Notes: generated by a model not told the origin, from the sequence alone. Shown: positions 9,052 to 17,419, counted from the first letter of the stretch. The stretch: 64,000 nt of DNA from Metabacillus rhizolycopersici (GCF_020075705.1 NZ_JAIQUM010000005.1:1-64000), one strand, 5' to 3'. Translations and numbers: made by a program.

Positions 9052-9613
9052 ATAAGTGATTCTCCTCTATATATCTTTTCACATCTTTTGGAAGAAGATA
9101 AGCCGTATTTTTTTTCGCCTTTAATCGATTTCTAAGCATAGTGGAAGAAACGTCAAACTGTGGAATTTCAACCTCAGTAACAGGGTATTTGGTATTTGTT
9201 TTATAGCCCTGACGCTTTACTCCTACAAACGTAGCAAGCCCAATGACTTCATCAACCCTATGCCATTTAGGTAAATATTCAATCATGTCTGCACCGATAA
9301 TAAAATAAAAGGAATAAGTAGGATATTGTTCACGTAAAAGACAAAGTGTATCATATGTAAATGAAGGTCCTTCTCGTTCCAATTCAATCGATTCAATTTT
9401 AAATTGTTGATGATCATCTAAAGCCAGCTTTAACATATTCAGGCGATGCTTACTATCAGTAAAATGTTCATTTTGCTTGTGAGGTGGAATTTGATTAGGC
9501 ATAAACCAAATTTCAGATAATTGAAGCTCAGCTAAAACCTCACTCGCAATTAACAGATGTCCAAAATGAGGAGGATCAAATGTGCCACCTAATATCCCGA
9601 TTTTTTTTGACAT
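9041..9613 (-). CDS. nadD: Nicotinate-nucleotide adenylyltransferase
   Basis: NadD joins nicotinate mononucleotide and ATP to form deamido-NAD. The 190-aa protein has the nucleotidyltransferase motif [11 protein letters not shown] (9-19) and the second motif SSTMLRNR near the C-terminus. ATG 9613 is chosen over 9634 because AGGTGAGG precedes it at proper spacing and the length then matches the B. subtilis enzyme (189). It starts 21 nt after the yhbY stop. Confidence 0.96.
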   Translation of the reverse strand: MSKKIGILGGTFDPPHFGHLLIASEVLAELQLSEIWFMPNQIPPHKQNEHFTDSKHRLNMLKLALDDHQQFKIESIELEREGPSFTYDTLCLLREQYPTYSFYFIIGADMIEYLPKWHRVDEVIGLATFVGVKRQGYKTNTKYPVTEVEIPQFDVSSTMLRNRLKAKKNTAYLLPKDVKRYIEENHLYGT

Positions 9614-9633
9614 TCTATCCCTCACCTTATTCA

Positions 9634-9927
9634 TTAATTAGGCAAACGTAACTGTTTATTTTCCTTAGACTCTTTGTATAATACAATTGTATTACCAATA
9701 ATTTGTACAAGTTCTGCACCTGTCCCATTGACTAATTCATTCGCAACGGTATCTTTGTCATCTTCACAATTTTGCAAAATAGAAACTTTAAATAGCTCAC
9801 GAGCTTCTAAAGCTTCAGCGATTTGCTTAATCATATTTTCATTCACTCCACCTTTTCCAACTTGAAAAATTGGATTCAAATGATGTGCTTTAGATCGTAA
9901 AAAACGTTTTTGCTTTCCTGTTAACAT
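9634..9927 (-). CDS. yhbY: YhbY-type RNA-binding (CRM domain) protein
   Basis: A 97-aa CRM-domain protein (YqeI in B. subtilis) of the family that associates with pre-50S particles. Family motifs are [15 protein letters not shown] and the conserved IFQVGKGG loop. ATG 9927 is chosen because GGAGGAAC precedes it and gives the standard N-terminus; a longer frame to 9996 lies entirely within aroE. It overlaps the aroE end by 7 nt. Confidence 0.95.
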   Translation of the reverse strand: MLTGKQKRFLRSKAHHLNPIFQVGKGGVNENMIKQIAEALEARELFKVSILQNCEDDKDTVANELVNGTGAELVQIIGNTIVLYKESKENKQLRLPN

Positions 9928-10763
9928 GATGTTCCTCCTAGTTTGTTGTATACAATAGCTGTCATTCTTTCTGCAGATGGTTTTTGCTTTGTCCATAATT
10001 CAAAGGCAAGTGCCCCTTGATAGACAAACATTCCAACACCATCGTGCGTTGTTAAGCCTAATTCTTCCGCTTCTTTCAATAAAGCAGTTTTAATAGGATT
10101 GTAAACAATATCACTAACAACGGCTGTATGCTTTGCATTTTTTAACAGTAGTGGCTTATCTTCAATATTTGGATGTAGTCCAACTGCTGTTGTTTGGATG
10201 ATGATGTCGTAGTCTCCTAATTGTTGCTGTGCGGCTTCGATTGATAATGCCTGGCTGTTATTTGCAAACTGGCATTGCTCAATAAGCTCCTCCGCTTTTG
10301 AAATTGTTCGATTACAAATATCAATTTCCTGGCATCCTCGATAGGCTAACGTATAATAGATCCCTCTCGCTGCACCGCCAGCTCCAATAATTAACATTTT
10401 ATGCTCTTGTATTGGCTTTTTTAGTACCTTTGTTAAGGATTCAATATAACCATTGCCATCTGTATTATGACCTACCAACCGTCCATTTACATTTACAACC
10501 GTATTAACTGCCCCAACAATCCTTGCTGTTTCATCTAGCTCATCTAAAAATGGGATGATTGCGACTTTATGTGGAATTGTAACGTTAAAGCCCTTTACCC
10601 CCAATACCTTAAGCGCATCAACCGTTTCAGCTAGCTGAGTTGGTTCTACATGAAAAGCATGGTAATACCCTTCTATACCTAAATCCTGAAATGCGTCATT
10701 GTGAATGTCAGGTGACATAGAATGTTTGATTGGACAGCCAATTACTCCATATAAGTTCCCCAT
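9921..10763 (-). CDS. aroE: Shikimate dehydrogenase
   Basis: AroE reduces 3-dehydroshikimate to shikimate with NADPH in aromatic amino acid synthesis. At 280 aa it is the usual size. Shikimate-binding serines are in HSMSPDIH (S15, S17), the catalytic lysine is K66 in NVTIPHK, NTDGNGY carries the catalytic aspartate, and GAGGAARG is the NADP loop. ATG 10763 has an AGAGGGGAAGG site. It follows yqeH in the operon. Confidence 0.96.
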   Translation of the reverse strand: MGNLYGVIGCPIKHSMSPDIHNDAFQDLGIEGYYHAFHVEPTQLAETVDALKVLGVKGFNVTIPHKVAIIPFLDELDETARIVGAVNTVVNVNGRLVGHNTDGNGYIESLTKVLKKPIQEHKMLIIGAGGAARGIYYTLAYRGCQEIDICNRTISKAEELIEQCQFANNSQALSIEAAQQQLGDYDIIIQTTAVGLHPNIEDKPLLLKNAKHTAVVSDIVYNPIKTALLKEAEELGLTTHDGVGMFVYQGALAFELWTKQKPSAERMTAIVYNKLGGTSC

Positions 10764-10781
10764 TATCGTTACCTTCCCCTC

Positions 10782-11888
10782 TTAAATTAACGATTTTCTT
10801 ACTGTTACATTCACCCCTTGAGGAGCATGTGCCACTATTGTTTTTCCTGGATTATTAATTGTTACCCAACCTAATCCTGAAAAAACAATATCTGTTTTTC
10901 CTTCTTTAATCGTAAATTCATGAGGTATTAGCTTCGGAAAAGTCTCGACATCTTCTCTTCTCGGTGGTGTTAATAATTCTCCTGCATGCTTTTCATACAA
11001 TGAATCAGCATTTTCTAGCTTTGTACGGTGGATTAACAATTCATTTGGTATATAGCAAACAAATGCATCTCTTCCACCCGCAACATAATCAAAGCGAGCA
11101 AGTCCACCAAAGTATAATGTTTGATTTTCATTCAATTGAAATACTTTCGGTTTTAACTCTTTTTTAGGACTTAAAAGCTTCAAATCACGTTTATCAACGA
11201 AATGAGCCATTTGATGGTGGTTAATAATACCAGGCGTATCATAAAGTGCAGCGCCATTATCAAGAGGAATTTCAATTAAGTCTAATGTAGTTCCTGGATA
11301 ATGTGAAGTCGTTATCACATCATTTACCCCTGCTACTTCTTTGATCATACGATTAATAAATGTTGATTTTCCAACATTCGTACATCCTACGACATAAACG
11401 TCTTGGCCATTTCGATAAGTGTCAATTAACTCAGCAACCTCTTTGATCCCATGTCCTCTAGCTGAACTTACTAAGCAAACATCGATTGGCTTAAGACCTA
11501 ATTCTTTTGCTTCTCTTTTCATCCAGTTGATGAGCTTTTGTTTTTTTACTGATTTTGGTAGAATGTCACTTTTATTTCCTACTAAAAGAATTGGATTTCC
11601 ACCGACAAATCGTTGGATACCCTGTAACCAACTGCCATTAAAGTCGAAAATATCGACAATTTTAACAATTAATCCTTTCGTTTCACCGATACCATGTAAG
11701 ATTTTTAAAAAGTCATCATCAGTTAATGAAACATCTTGAATTTCGTTATAATTCTTTAATCGAAAGCATCGTTGGCAAATGATTTCCTCTTTCGTCAACG
11801 CACTTTCAGGTGCATAACCTAATTTTTCTTGATCTGCGGTTTGAATCGTAACACCGCACCCTATACATGAAAATTGTTCTTCTAACAC
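10782..11888 (-). CDS. yqeH: Circularly permuted GTPase YqeH, 30S ribosome assembly
   Basis: A 368-aa GTPase needed for 30S (16S rRNA) maturation in B. subtilis. An N-terminal four-cysteine zinc site (C8, C11, C38, C41) precedes a permuted G domain: G4 NKSD at 105-108, G5 SSA at 141-143, G1 GCTNVGKST at 168-176 and G3 DTPG at 217-220. A C-terminal RNA-binding domain follows. GTG 11888 has GGAGG overlapping the end of yqeG. Confidence 0.96.
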   Translation of the reverse strand: MLEEQFSCIGCGVTIQTADQEKLGYAPESALTKEEIICQRCFRLKNYNEIQDVSLTDDDFLKILHGIGETKGLIVKIVDIFDFNGSWLQGIQRFVGGNPILLVGNKSDILPKSVKKQKLINWMKREAKELGLKPIDVCLVSSARGHGIKEVAELIDTYRNGQDVYVVGCTNVGKSTFINRMIKEVAGVNDVITTSHYPGTTLDLIEIPLDNGAALYDTPGIINHHQMAHFVDKRDLKLLSPKKELKPKVFQLNENQTLYFGGLARFDYVAGGRDAFVCYIPNELLIHRTKLENADSLYEKHAGELLTPPRREDVETFPKLIPHEFTIKEGKTDIVFSGLGWVTINNPGKTIVAHAPQGVNVTVRKSLI

Positions 11889-11892
11889 GTTT

Positions 11893-12408
11893 CTATTCCT
11901 CCCACTGAATCATTCCTTTACGTTTTAGGTTCTCCATTATCTTCCGTTCAATTTTTCTGTTTATCTTTGTAAACACGCCGTCTGTAGAGGCAACTGGAAC
12001 AACCAATATCGTATGAAAACCACTTCTGTTACCGCCTAACACATCTGTTAGTAACTGATCACCAATCACAACAACTTCTTCTTTTTTTAAGTTCATATTT
12101 TTTACTGCTTTTAAAAATGCATTTCCCATTGGCTTTTTAGCCCTGTATATAAATGGAATTTGATGCGGATCCGAAAATGCCTTTACCCGTCTCTCATTAT
12201 TATTGGAAACAATTGTAATCTTCATTCCCTGCTCTTTAACCTCTTTAAACCACTCTAAAAGTTGAGGTGTTGCATTTGGGCGATCCCATTCCACAAGCGT
12301 ATTATCTAAATCAGTAATGATTCCTTTTATTCCGCTTTCTTTTAATGCTTTTGGAGAAATATCAAAAACACTTTTAACATATTCTCCTGGTAAAAATAAT
12401 CGTAGCAT
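11893..12408 (-). CDS. yqeG: YqeG family HAD phosphatase
   Basis: A 171-aa HAD-superfamily protein. The nucleophile motif is DLDNT (33-37), motif II is in TIVSNNNERR, the lysine is in KKPMG, and motif III is VIGDQLLTD, so phosphatase activity is likely. ATG 12408 is chosen because GAGGTG lies 9 nt upstream and the homologue starts at the same place. It is the first gene of the yqe operon and divergent from sda. Confidence 0.94.
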   Translation of the reverse strand: MLRLFLPGEYVKSVFDISPKALKESGIKGIITDLDNTLVEWDRPNATPQLLEWFKEVKEQGMKITIVSNNNERRVKAFSDPHQIPFIYRAKKPMGNAFLKAVKNMNLKKEEVVVIGDQLLTDVLGGNRSGFHTILVVPVASTDGVFTKINRKIERKIMENLKRKGMIQWEE

Positions 12409-12555
12409 GAGTTTTAGCACCTCATTATTCATTTTTTTGCCATCTTACATCATAACCAATTTAAAGAATACATTCAAAAGAAACATATAATCTATGCTTA
12501 AAAAGGATGATGAATGATGAAAACCTTTCGACAAATTCCGATTCTCTTCAACAGG
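12409..12555. other. Promoter region of yqeG
   Basis: AT-rich sequence upstream of yqeG, leading into the DnaA-box cluster. I could not place a promoter with confidence and see no gene. Confidence 0.4.
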
Positions 12556-12655
12556 TGTGGATAATATTATGCACATTATCCACCCTTATAACAACTCAAT
12601 TATTACAACTTATAAACAATCTACCCACAGTTTATCCACTATCAACTGTGGATAA
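12556..12655. promoter_or_regulatory. DnaA-box cluster between yqeG and sda
   Basis: Perfect boxes (TTATCCACA) on the minus strand lie at 12556-12564 and 12647-12655. One-mismatch boxes on the plus strand lie at 12576-12584 (TTATCCACC) and 12632-12640 (TTATCCACT), with a weaker one at 12610-12618 (TTATAAACA). In B. subtilis, DnaA bound upstream of sda activates it when replication is perturbed; the same arrangement is visible here. Confidence 0.9.
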
Positions 12656-12858
12656 CAGAACGATTGTTCTCTACATCTATTCATGTTAGATTTAGATTAA
12701 TACAAAAAATAACATATTAGGAACTGCCTTATTAAGATACAAGCAAGGCACCTTGTGCTAGACAGCTATCCAATGACGAAAACCTAGACTTACTTATCTC
12801 TTAATAAGTGCATGAATACGTGTTAGGAGGTGTAGAGCCAATCAGTTGGCCATTAAGT

Positions 12859-12999
12859 ATGCGAAAACTTTCAAACGAATTATTAATTGAATCATATTTT
12901 AAAGCAACTGAAATGAAACTACATGATGATTTTATAGAACTAATCAAGATGGAAATTAAGCGTCGTTCTTTAGGACATGTTCTAAAGGCTTCATCTTAA
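12859..12999 (+). CDS. sda: Sda, checkpoint inhibitor of sporulation kinases
   Basis: Sda binds KinA-type sensor kinases and blocks entry into sporulation while replication is active or damaged. The 46-residue form starting at ATG 12859 equals the size of functional B. subtilis Sda and keeps [11 protein letters not shown] and KRRSLGH. The only good ribosome binding site (GGAGG, 12826-12830) is 28 nt upstream of this ATG, so translation may start earlier, possibly at ATC 12841 (see findings). Confidence 0.93.
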   Translation: MRKLSNELLIESYFKATEMKLHDDFIELIKMEIKRRSLGHVLKASS

Positions 13000-13003
13000 A
13001 GTA

Positions 13004-13031
13004 ACACGCCGGCAAACGGCTCTTTTTTTTT
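13004..13031 (+). terminator. Terminator of sda
   Basis: GCCG and CGGC enclose a short loop and are followed by a run of nine T. Confidence 0.8.
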
Positions 13032-13176
13032 GCTTTTTATTATATCCAATTTAATCTTCACACATATCAATTGTAGTCTTTCCGTTAAAGCTTATATGTA
13101 TCATCTAATTAATGAATGTTATTATATCATTTGTTTACACACACCACTATATTATTTTGTGAAATAACAGCAATGT

Positions 13177-13208
13177 AAAAAGAGAGGTGACACTAATAGT
13201 CAACCTCC
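13177..13208 (-). terminator. Terminator of the YjcZ-like gene
   Basis: On the minus strand GGTTGAC and GTCACC form a stem with one bulge, followed by TCTCTTTTT, just after the stop codon at 13215. Confidence 0.55.
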
Positions 13209-13214
13209 CTCATT

Positions 13215-13370
13215 TTAGCAAAAGTGATTCCAATAAAAATAACCTCCTCCAATTACTAGTAATAATATTAACAATACAACAATGAACGCATACCAATAGC
13301 CATATCCAAGTCCTCCATATGTTGGATAATATGGATATGGACCTGGACCATACGGTGAATATCCAGACAA
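13215..13370 (-). CDS. YjcZ/SscA-like small sporulation protein
   Basis: A 51-residue protein with TTG start 13370, preceded by GGGGGTGAGG. The N-terminal half is rich in Gly, Pro and Tyr (MSGYSPYGPGPYPYYP) and a hydrophobic helix (about 27-47) follows. This layout resembles the YjcZ family of tiny spore-associated proteins. It lies between sda and sigK, which fits a sporulation role, but that is inference from composition and context. Confidence that it is a gene is fairly high because of the start signal and the terminator behind it. Confidence 0.72.
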   Translation of the reverse strand: MSGYSPYGPGPYPYYPTYGGLGYGYWYAFIVVLLILLLVIGGGYFYWNHFC

Positions 13371-13709
13371 TATACCTCACCCCCTACGAATATTAACTAC
13401 TATATTTGTATGTACATTCCCCTAAAGACGCTTAGGCTCTTGTCATAACGTTATTCAACTATTCAACTTTTTAATGAGCTACGGTTCATAATTCGATCCC
13501 CCAGCTGTAGATTTTTTTATCGTCACTGAGGTAGAGCGAGACTTACCTTCGTTTTTTCAGACTGTTTAATCTTTAAGAACCTATTCACAAGAGAATTATT
13601 CCTGTAAGATTTTTTTCTTCTTTCAATGTACAGGCACGAACTTGCTACTTCTTACATAAACATTACTTATAGGCATTAGCCTAGAGAATGTTTTAGTGGA
13701 GGTGGAGAT
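13371..13709. other. Intergenic region upstream of sigK
   Basis: No gene seen. A short family-B-like piece (AGAGCGAGACTTACC near 13533) is present. A sigma-E type promoter for sigK is expected here, but I could not place one confidently. Confidence 0.4.
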
Positions 13710-14432
13710 ATGTCAGGGCTCATAGCAGCAGTAGGTTTTTTCTTAAAAGAATTAGTGTTCTTAGTATCTTACGTAAAAAATAATGCCTTCCCACAGCCTT
13801 TGTCTGCGACAGACGAGAAAAGATATTTGAAACTGATGTCAGAGGGTGATGAGTATGCGAGAAATCTTCTAATTGAACACAACTTGCGACTCGTTGCTCA
13901 TATCGTGAAAAAATTTGAAAACACTGGGGAAGACTCCGAAGATCTCATTTCAATTGGTACAATTGGATTGATCAAAGCAATTGAAAGCTATTCGCAAGGA
14001 AAAGGGACTAAACTTGCAACATATGCGGCAAGGTGTATAGAAAATGAAATCCTCATGCATTTACGCGCTTTAAAGAAAACCAAGAAAGATGTTTCCTTAC
14101 ATGATCCAATCGGTCAAGATAAAGAAGGGAATGAAATTAGTCTAATCGATGTATTGAAATCTGAAAATGAAGATGTTATTGATACAATCCAGTTAAATAT
14201 GGAGCTTGAAAAGGTTAAGGAATATATTGATATTTTAGATGGAAGAGAAAAAGAAGTGATTGTCGGACGATTTGGGCTCGATTTAAAAAAGGAAAAAACA
14301 CAGCGAGAAATCGCCAAAGAGTTGGGCATTTCAAGAAGCTACGTGTCCAGAATTGAAAAGCGCGCACTTATGAAAATGTTTCATGAATTTTATCGAGCAG
14401 AAAAGGAAAAAAGAAATCGTCAAAAGGACTAA
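13710..14432 (+). CDS. sigK: Sporulation sigma factor K precursor (intact, no skin element)
   Basis: Sigma-K directs late mother-cell transcription. The 240-aa frame is uninterrupted, so no skin excision is required. The N-terminal pro-sequence (about 20 residues, hydrophobic [13 protein letters not shown]) is removed on activation. Region 2 ([24 protein letters not shown]) and region 4 with its helix-turn-helix ([18 protein letters not shown]) are complete. ATG 13710 has a GGAGGTGGAG site. BofC, encoded near the end of the window, belongs to the checkpoint that controls pro-sigma-K processing. Confidence 0.97.
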   Translation: MSGLIAAVGFFLKELVFLVSYVKNNAFPQPLSATDEKRYLKLMSEGDEYARNLLIEHNLRLVAHIVKKFENTGEDSEDLISIGTIGLIKAIESYSQGKGTKLATYAARCIENEILMHLRALKKTKKDVSLHDPIGQDKEGNEISLIDVLKSENEDVIDTIQLNMELEKVKEYIDILDGREKEVIVGRFGLDLKKEKTQREIAKELGISRSYVSRIEKRALMKMFHEFYRAEKEKRNRQKD

Positions 14433-14441
14433 TCGTTTTTT

Positions 14442-14472
14442 AAGAGAAGGGACAACACTCTTCTCTTCTCTT
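14442..14472 (+). terminator. Probable terminator of sigK
   Basis: AAGAGAAG pairs with CTTCTCTT over a short loop. The following tract is CT-rich rather than pure T. Confidence 0.55.
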
Positions 14473-14567
14473 CTCTTTTCATTTTCATTCGCAAAGAATC
14501 TTTAACAATCATAAGCCAAGTCCCCACCAAACCATTTTTTAATCTTTAAAAAATAAAACCATAACAG

Positions 14568-14599
14568 AAAACGAGCCACTTAAATTGGCTCGTTTTTTT
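14568..14599. terminator. Terminator downstream of yrhC
   Basis: ACGAGCCA and TGGCTCGT form a perfect stem with an A run on one side and seven T on the other. It can serve yrhC (minus strand) and read-through from sigK. Confidence 0.75.
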
Positions 14600-14609
14600 A
14601 AATAGTAAT

Positions 14610-14846
14610 CTAGTTATGTTCTGACTGCTTTTCTAGCTGCTTTTTATAGTTCAATGATTGTTTAAAACAAAGAAATGAGCCGATTAAAAAGATTACAGTT
14701 GTAATCATCAGGATAATATCGTAAATATCTTCTTTTCCCTGATCAGGTAATACGACCCCGATGTAAAAGAACACACTTACAGCTAATAGAATAAATGCAT
14801 ACTGCTTAAAATCTATGATGAGCGTATGCAACCTCTTTTTATTCAT
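14610..14846 (-). CDS. yrhC: YrhC family membrane protein
   Basis: A 78-aa protein with two predicted membrane helices (about 16-34 and 43-62) and a lysine-rich C-terminus, matching YrhC in size and pattern (KQYAFILLAVSVFFYIGVVLP). ATG 14846 follows AGGTGAG. In B. subtilis yrhC closes the yrrT-mtnN-mccA-mccB-yrhC operon; here it is 266 bp from mtnN with no mcc genes between. The function is unknown. Confidence 0.82.
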   Translation of the reverse strand: MNKKRLHTLIIDFKQYAFILLAVSVFFYIGVVLPDQGKEDIYDIILMITTVIFLIGSFLCFKQSLNYKKQLEKQSEHN

Positions 14847-15016
14847 TTATAAATCTCACCTACTGAATGTGTCATTATAGAAACAGTAACACAGATTAGT
14901 AGCCTCATAACCATGTAAATTTCACCAACAGAGGTTTTTAAGCGTTTGTTAAATATTCCCTATACATCCAAAAAAGAATCGAAAAGAGAGACTCACTTTA
15001 GATTTTCAGAGCAATT

Positions 15017-15067
15017 ATTCCCTCCCTTCCTCTTACTCACTATAAATGGAAGAGGAAGGGAGGGAAT
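15017..15067. repeat. Perfect 18-bp inverted repeat between mtnN and yrhC
   Basis: ATTCCCTCCCTTCCTCTT (15017-15034) and its exact complement (15050-15067) enclose 15 nt. There is no T run on either side, so it is not a standard terminator. Confidence 0.9.
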
Positions 15068-15112
15068 GCTAATTCGTTCACGCTAAAAAAATACCAACCT
15101 TATTAACTCTTT

Positions 15113-15805
15113 TTAGATTGCCTCAACTATTTTCAAAACTAGGTCTGCAGAATGCTTTGCAGCTTGATCTAAAAATTGTTCAAATGACACGTTAGATTCT
15201 TTTCCAGCAATATCAGATAATGCCCTAATGACTACAAATGGCACATTAAATTGGTGACAAACTTGAGCAATCGCTGCCGCTTCCATTTCACCTGCGTAAA
15301 GATCCTTAAATTTACTGCGGATAAATTCTACTTTCTCTGGATCATTTAAGAATGAATCTCCAGTAACTATTAACCCTTTTACAACTTGTATTGCACTAAT
15401 TTCTTCCGCTTTTTTTACTGCCATGTCTACAAGCATTTCATTAGGTATGTAAGCCGCTGGCAATCCAGGCACTTGTCCATATTCATAACCAAAAACAGTC
15501 ACATCTACATCGTTATGTCGTACTTCTGATGAAATCACAACATCACCAACATTTAATGATGGATGAAATCCCCCTGCAGATCCAGTATTAATCACATAAT
15601 CAGGTTTAAAACGGTCTAAAAGCAATGTCGTACTAAGGGCAGCATTTACCTTTCCGATACCAGACTTTAATAAAACAACTTCCACACCATTGTACGTACC
15701 CTTTGTAAACTCACTTCCAGCAATAACCTCTTGTTCACGATTTTCTAGTTTGTCTCTTAATATTAGTACTTCTTCTTCCATTGCGCCAATTATTGCGATT
15801 TTCAT
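15113..15805 (-). CDS. mtnN: 5'-methylthioadenosine/S-adenosylhomocysteine nucleosidase
   Basis: MtnN removes adenine from MTA and SAH to recycle methionine and detoxify SAM by-products. The 230-aa protein starts [13 protein letters not shown], which carries the catalytic glutamate. It has the phosphorylase-family motif NTGSAGG and ends with RALSDIAG, which carries the catalytic aspartate. No SAM riboswitch motif was recognised upstream. The methyltransferase YrrT and the cysteine genes mccA/mccB that accompany it in B. subtilis are absent at this locus. Confidence 0.96.
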   Translation of the reverse strand: MKIAIIGAMEEEVLILRDKLENREQEVIAGSEFTKGTYNGVEVVLLKSGIGKVNAALSTTLLLDRFKPDYVINTGSAGGFHPSLNVGDVVISSEVRHNDVDVTVFGYEYGQVPGLPAAYIPNEMLVDMAVKKAEEISAIQVVKGLIVTGDSFLNDPEKVEFIRSKFKDLYAGEMEAAAIAQVCHQFNVPFVVIRALSDIAGKESNVSFEQFLDQAAKHSADLVLKIVEAI

Positions 15806-16067
15806 TTACTTCAAACCCTTTCTTTTTCTATCAACAATTCGACTTAACCGTCGTAATCTGCTCGTATTTTCGACTAGATAGTTAGGATCTTATCTCCTGC
15901 ATATAGAGTACCTACTTAACCAGCTCGAATCAATGTTCACATAACCTATGATGCCAATCGTGATTATTTTAACATTGTTTTTTATAAAGTGAAACTTCGA
16001 TTCAGATAATTTTCTTATCACAACGGATGATGAGAGAGACAAAACATATCTTTCACAAGACTTTTAC
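15806..16067. other. Intergenic region upstream of mtnN
   Basis: No gene or riboswitch recognised. It should hold the mtnN promoter. Confidence 0.4.
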
Positions 16068-16110
16068 CCCTCTCTAATTCTCCATTTGCATGATGGAGAA
16101 TTAGAGAGGG
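16068..16110. repeat. Perfect 18-bp inverted repeat upstream of yrzA
   Basis: CCCTCTCTAATTCTCCAT (16068-16085) and its exact complement (16093-16110) enclose 7 nt. CTTTTATT follows on the plus strand, so it may act as an attenuator or terminator ahead of yrzA, although no plus-strand gene precedes it closely. Confidence 0.88.
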
Positions 16111-16179
16111 CTTTTATTGCCCGTACTTCTGCGATAAAATAAATGAATGGATAGTAGATTTAAGATCGAGGTGCAAAAA

Positions 16180-16386
16180 ATGAGTTTTCAACTTGATATG
16201 ATAAAGGATAAAATCGAATTGTTTGAGGCCACAACAATTAACGAGCTAGAAAAAAAGATAAATGAGCAAATTGTCCATAATCAGGCGATTTTATTAGCAG
16301 TACACTCTGTTACTCATCAAATGCACGTAACAGATGATGGAAAAAGATTTTACAGTGCAGTCGTACATTTTAAAGCTACTTTGTAG
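16180..16386 (+). CDS. yrzA: YrzA family protein (DUF2536)
   Basis: A 68-residue protein starting MSFQLDMIKDKIELFEA and ending with YSAVVHFKA, the pattern of YrzA proteins. ATG 16180 is preferred over 16147 because GAGGTG precedes it and it aligns with the family start. It is soluble, with no recognisable catalytic motif. The function is unknown. Confidence 0.85.
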   Translation: MSFQLDMIKDKIELFEATTINELEKKINEQIVHNQAILLAVHSVTHQMHVTDDGKRFYSAVVHFKATL

Positions 16387-16403
16387 AAGATTTCTAGAAC
16401 TAT

Positions 16404-16557
16404 CAAAGCGCAAGCGCCTTGATTAGCCTCGGGCAAATAAGACGCTTTTGAATAGAAGGTGTTTTTCACCTTCTATTCAAAAGTGGATTAGACCCAAGAG
16501 GGGCTAGGAAGCTTGCGCTGGACAATTCTCGAAGCCAAAACTTATAAATTCTGATAT
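16404..16557 (+). repeat. Family A repeat, long form, alpha module
   Basis: Left arm AAAGCGCAAGCGCC, central AATAGAAGGTG hairpin, arm GGGGCTAGG and alpha end TTCTCGAAGCCAAAAC. It lies between the 3' ends of yrzA and yrrS. Confidence 0.9.
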
Positions 16558-16563
16558 TACAAA

Positions 16564-16595
16564 AAAAGCAGGGGCATAATCGCCCCTGCTTTTGT
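16564..16595 (-). terminator. Terminator of yrrS
   Basis: AGCAGGGGC and GCCCCTGCT form a strong stem; seven T follow on the minus strand, directly after the yrrS stop. Confidence 0.85.
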
Positions 16596-16597
16596 GG

Positions 16598-17266
16598 TTA
16601 ATTTACTTTTTCAATTTTCGTTGGTTTCCAACCTTGGTTTTCCACCCATGTTATATAGACTTTATATTTTACAGATTGATCCTTCGGTGAGATGGTTCCC
16701 ACTGCGTCGTTCGGTCCACCATTATTTCCAAGGAACCAAATGATCATGTCTGATTCAGGAATACCAGTTGCATAGCTAAGCGCTTTTGTCATTTCATTCC
16801 AGTCTTTTGAACCCTTAGTGTAATTAGTAGAATTATGCTCTGTTTGAGTCGTTCCAACCGGTGACCAACCCGGATTTTCAATTGTTTCTACGATTCCTGA
16901 TCCTGGTTCCCCCTCAGTAATCGTAGCTTGTTCAAATGGATCTTCTGTTATTGTCTCTTCATCTACAATTTCTTCCGAATCTGCTTCTTTAACACTATTT
17001 TCATCTAACTCTTTATCTGTTTTATCGATTTCTTCCTCATTATCAGCAATAGCCTTCTCATTGCTGTTTTGCTCATTCGCTAGTTTAATATCAGGTTGTT
17101 CATTGTATTTTGCTGTTTTCCCCGCATCGCTGCCACCAAACATTAGTTGATATCCAATAACAAGTATAAGCAGTGTAACAATGGTGATCAATGTGTTTAA
17201 AACGATGTTTGTTTTTCTACGCTTATCCCTTTTTTCATAACGAGAGTTTACATGTAAATTACTCAA
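16598..17266 (-). CDS. yrrS: YrrS family membrane-anchored protein (DUF1510)
   Basis: A 222-aa protein with a basic N-terminus (RYEKRDKRRK), one membrane helix at about 21-41, an acidic low-complexity linker (about 60-115, rich in E and D) and a conserved C-terminal domain with several tryptophans (GWSPVGTTQTEH, YITWVENQGWKP). TTG 17266 has AAGGAGTG upstream. In B. subtilis it neighbours pbpI, as here, which suggests a cell-wall role not proven by sequence. Confidence 0.9.
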   Translation of the reverse strand: MSNLHVNSRYEKRDKRRKTNIVLNTLITIVTLLILVIGYQLMFGGSDAGKTAKYNEQPDIKLANEQNSNEKAIADNEEEIDKTDKELDENSVKEADSEEIVDEETITEDPFEQATITEGEPGSGIVETIENPGWSPVGTTQTEHNSTNYTKGSKDWNEMTKALSYATGIPESDMIIWFLGNNGGPNDAVGTISPKDQSVKYKVYITWVENQGWKPTKIEKVN

Positions 17267-17419
17267 TGTCCTACACTCCTTTGTCCCTCTTACCTTCTGT
17301 TTCATTCTAGCATTTGACCTTATTTCTATCTAGTCATATCATTTGATTTCATTTTTACTATTATTGTATTTACCCACATTTACTATAACCGTTACTTCTC
17401 TAAAATTGAATAGTTCTTA

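Noticed and set aside
12507..12689. 60-codon plus-strand frame upstream of sda
   Set aside because: It spans the DnaA-box cluster; the composition is explained by the boxes and there is no family resemblance.
12721..12775. A further family A copy before sda (GCAAGGCACCTTGTGCTAGACAGC)
   Set aside because: Similarity is limited to a few short words, and neither the arms nor any end module is present.
15806..16067. A SAM (S-box) riboswitch upstream of mtnN
   Set aside because: No conserved S-box core could be found on either strand.
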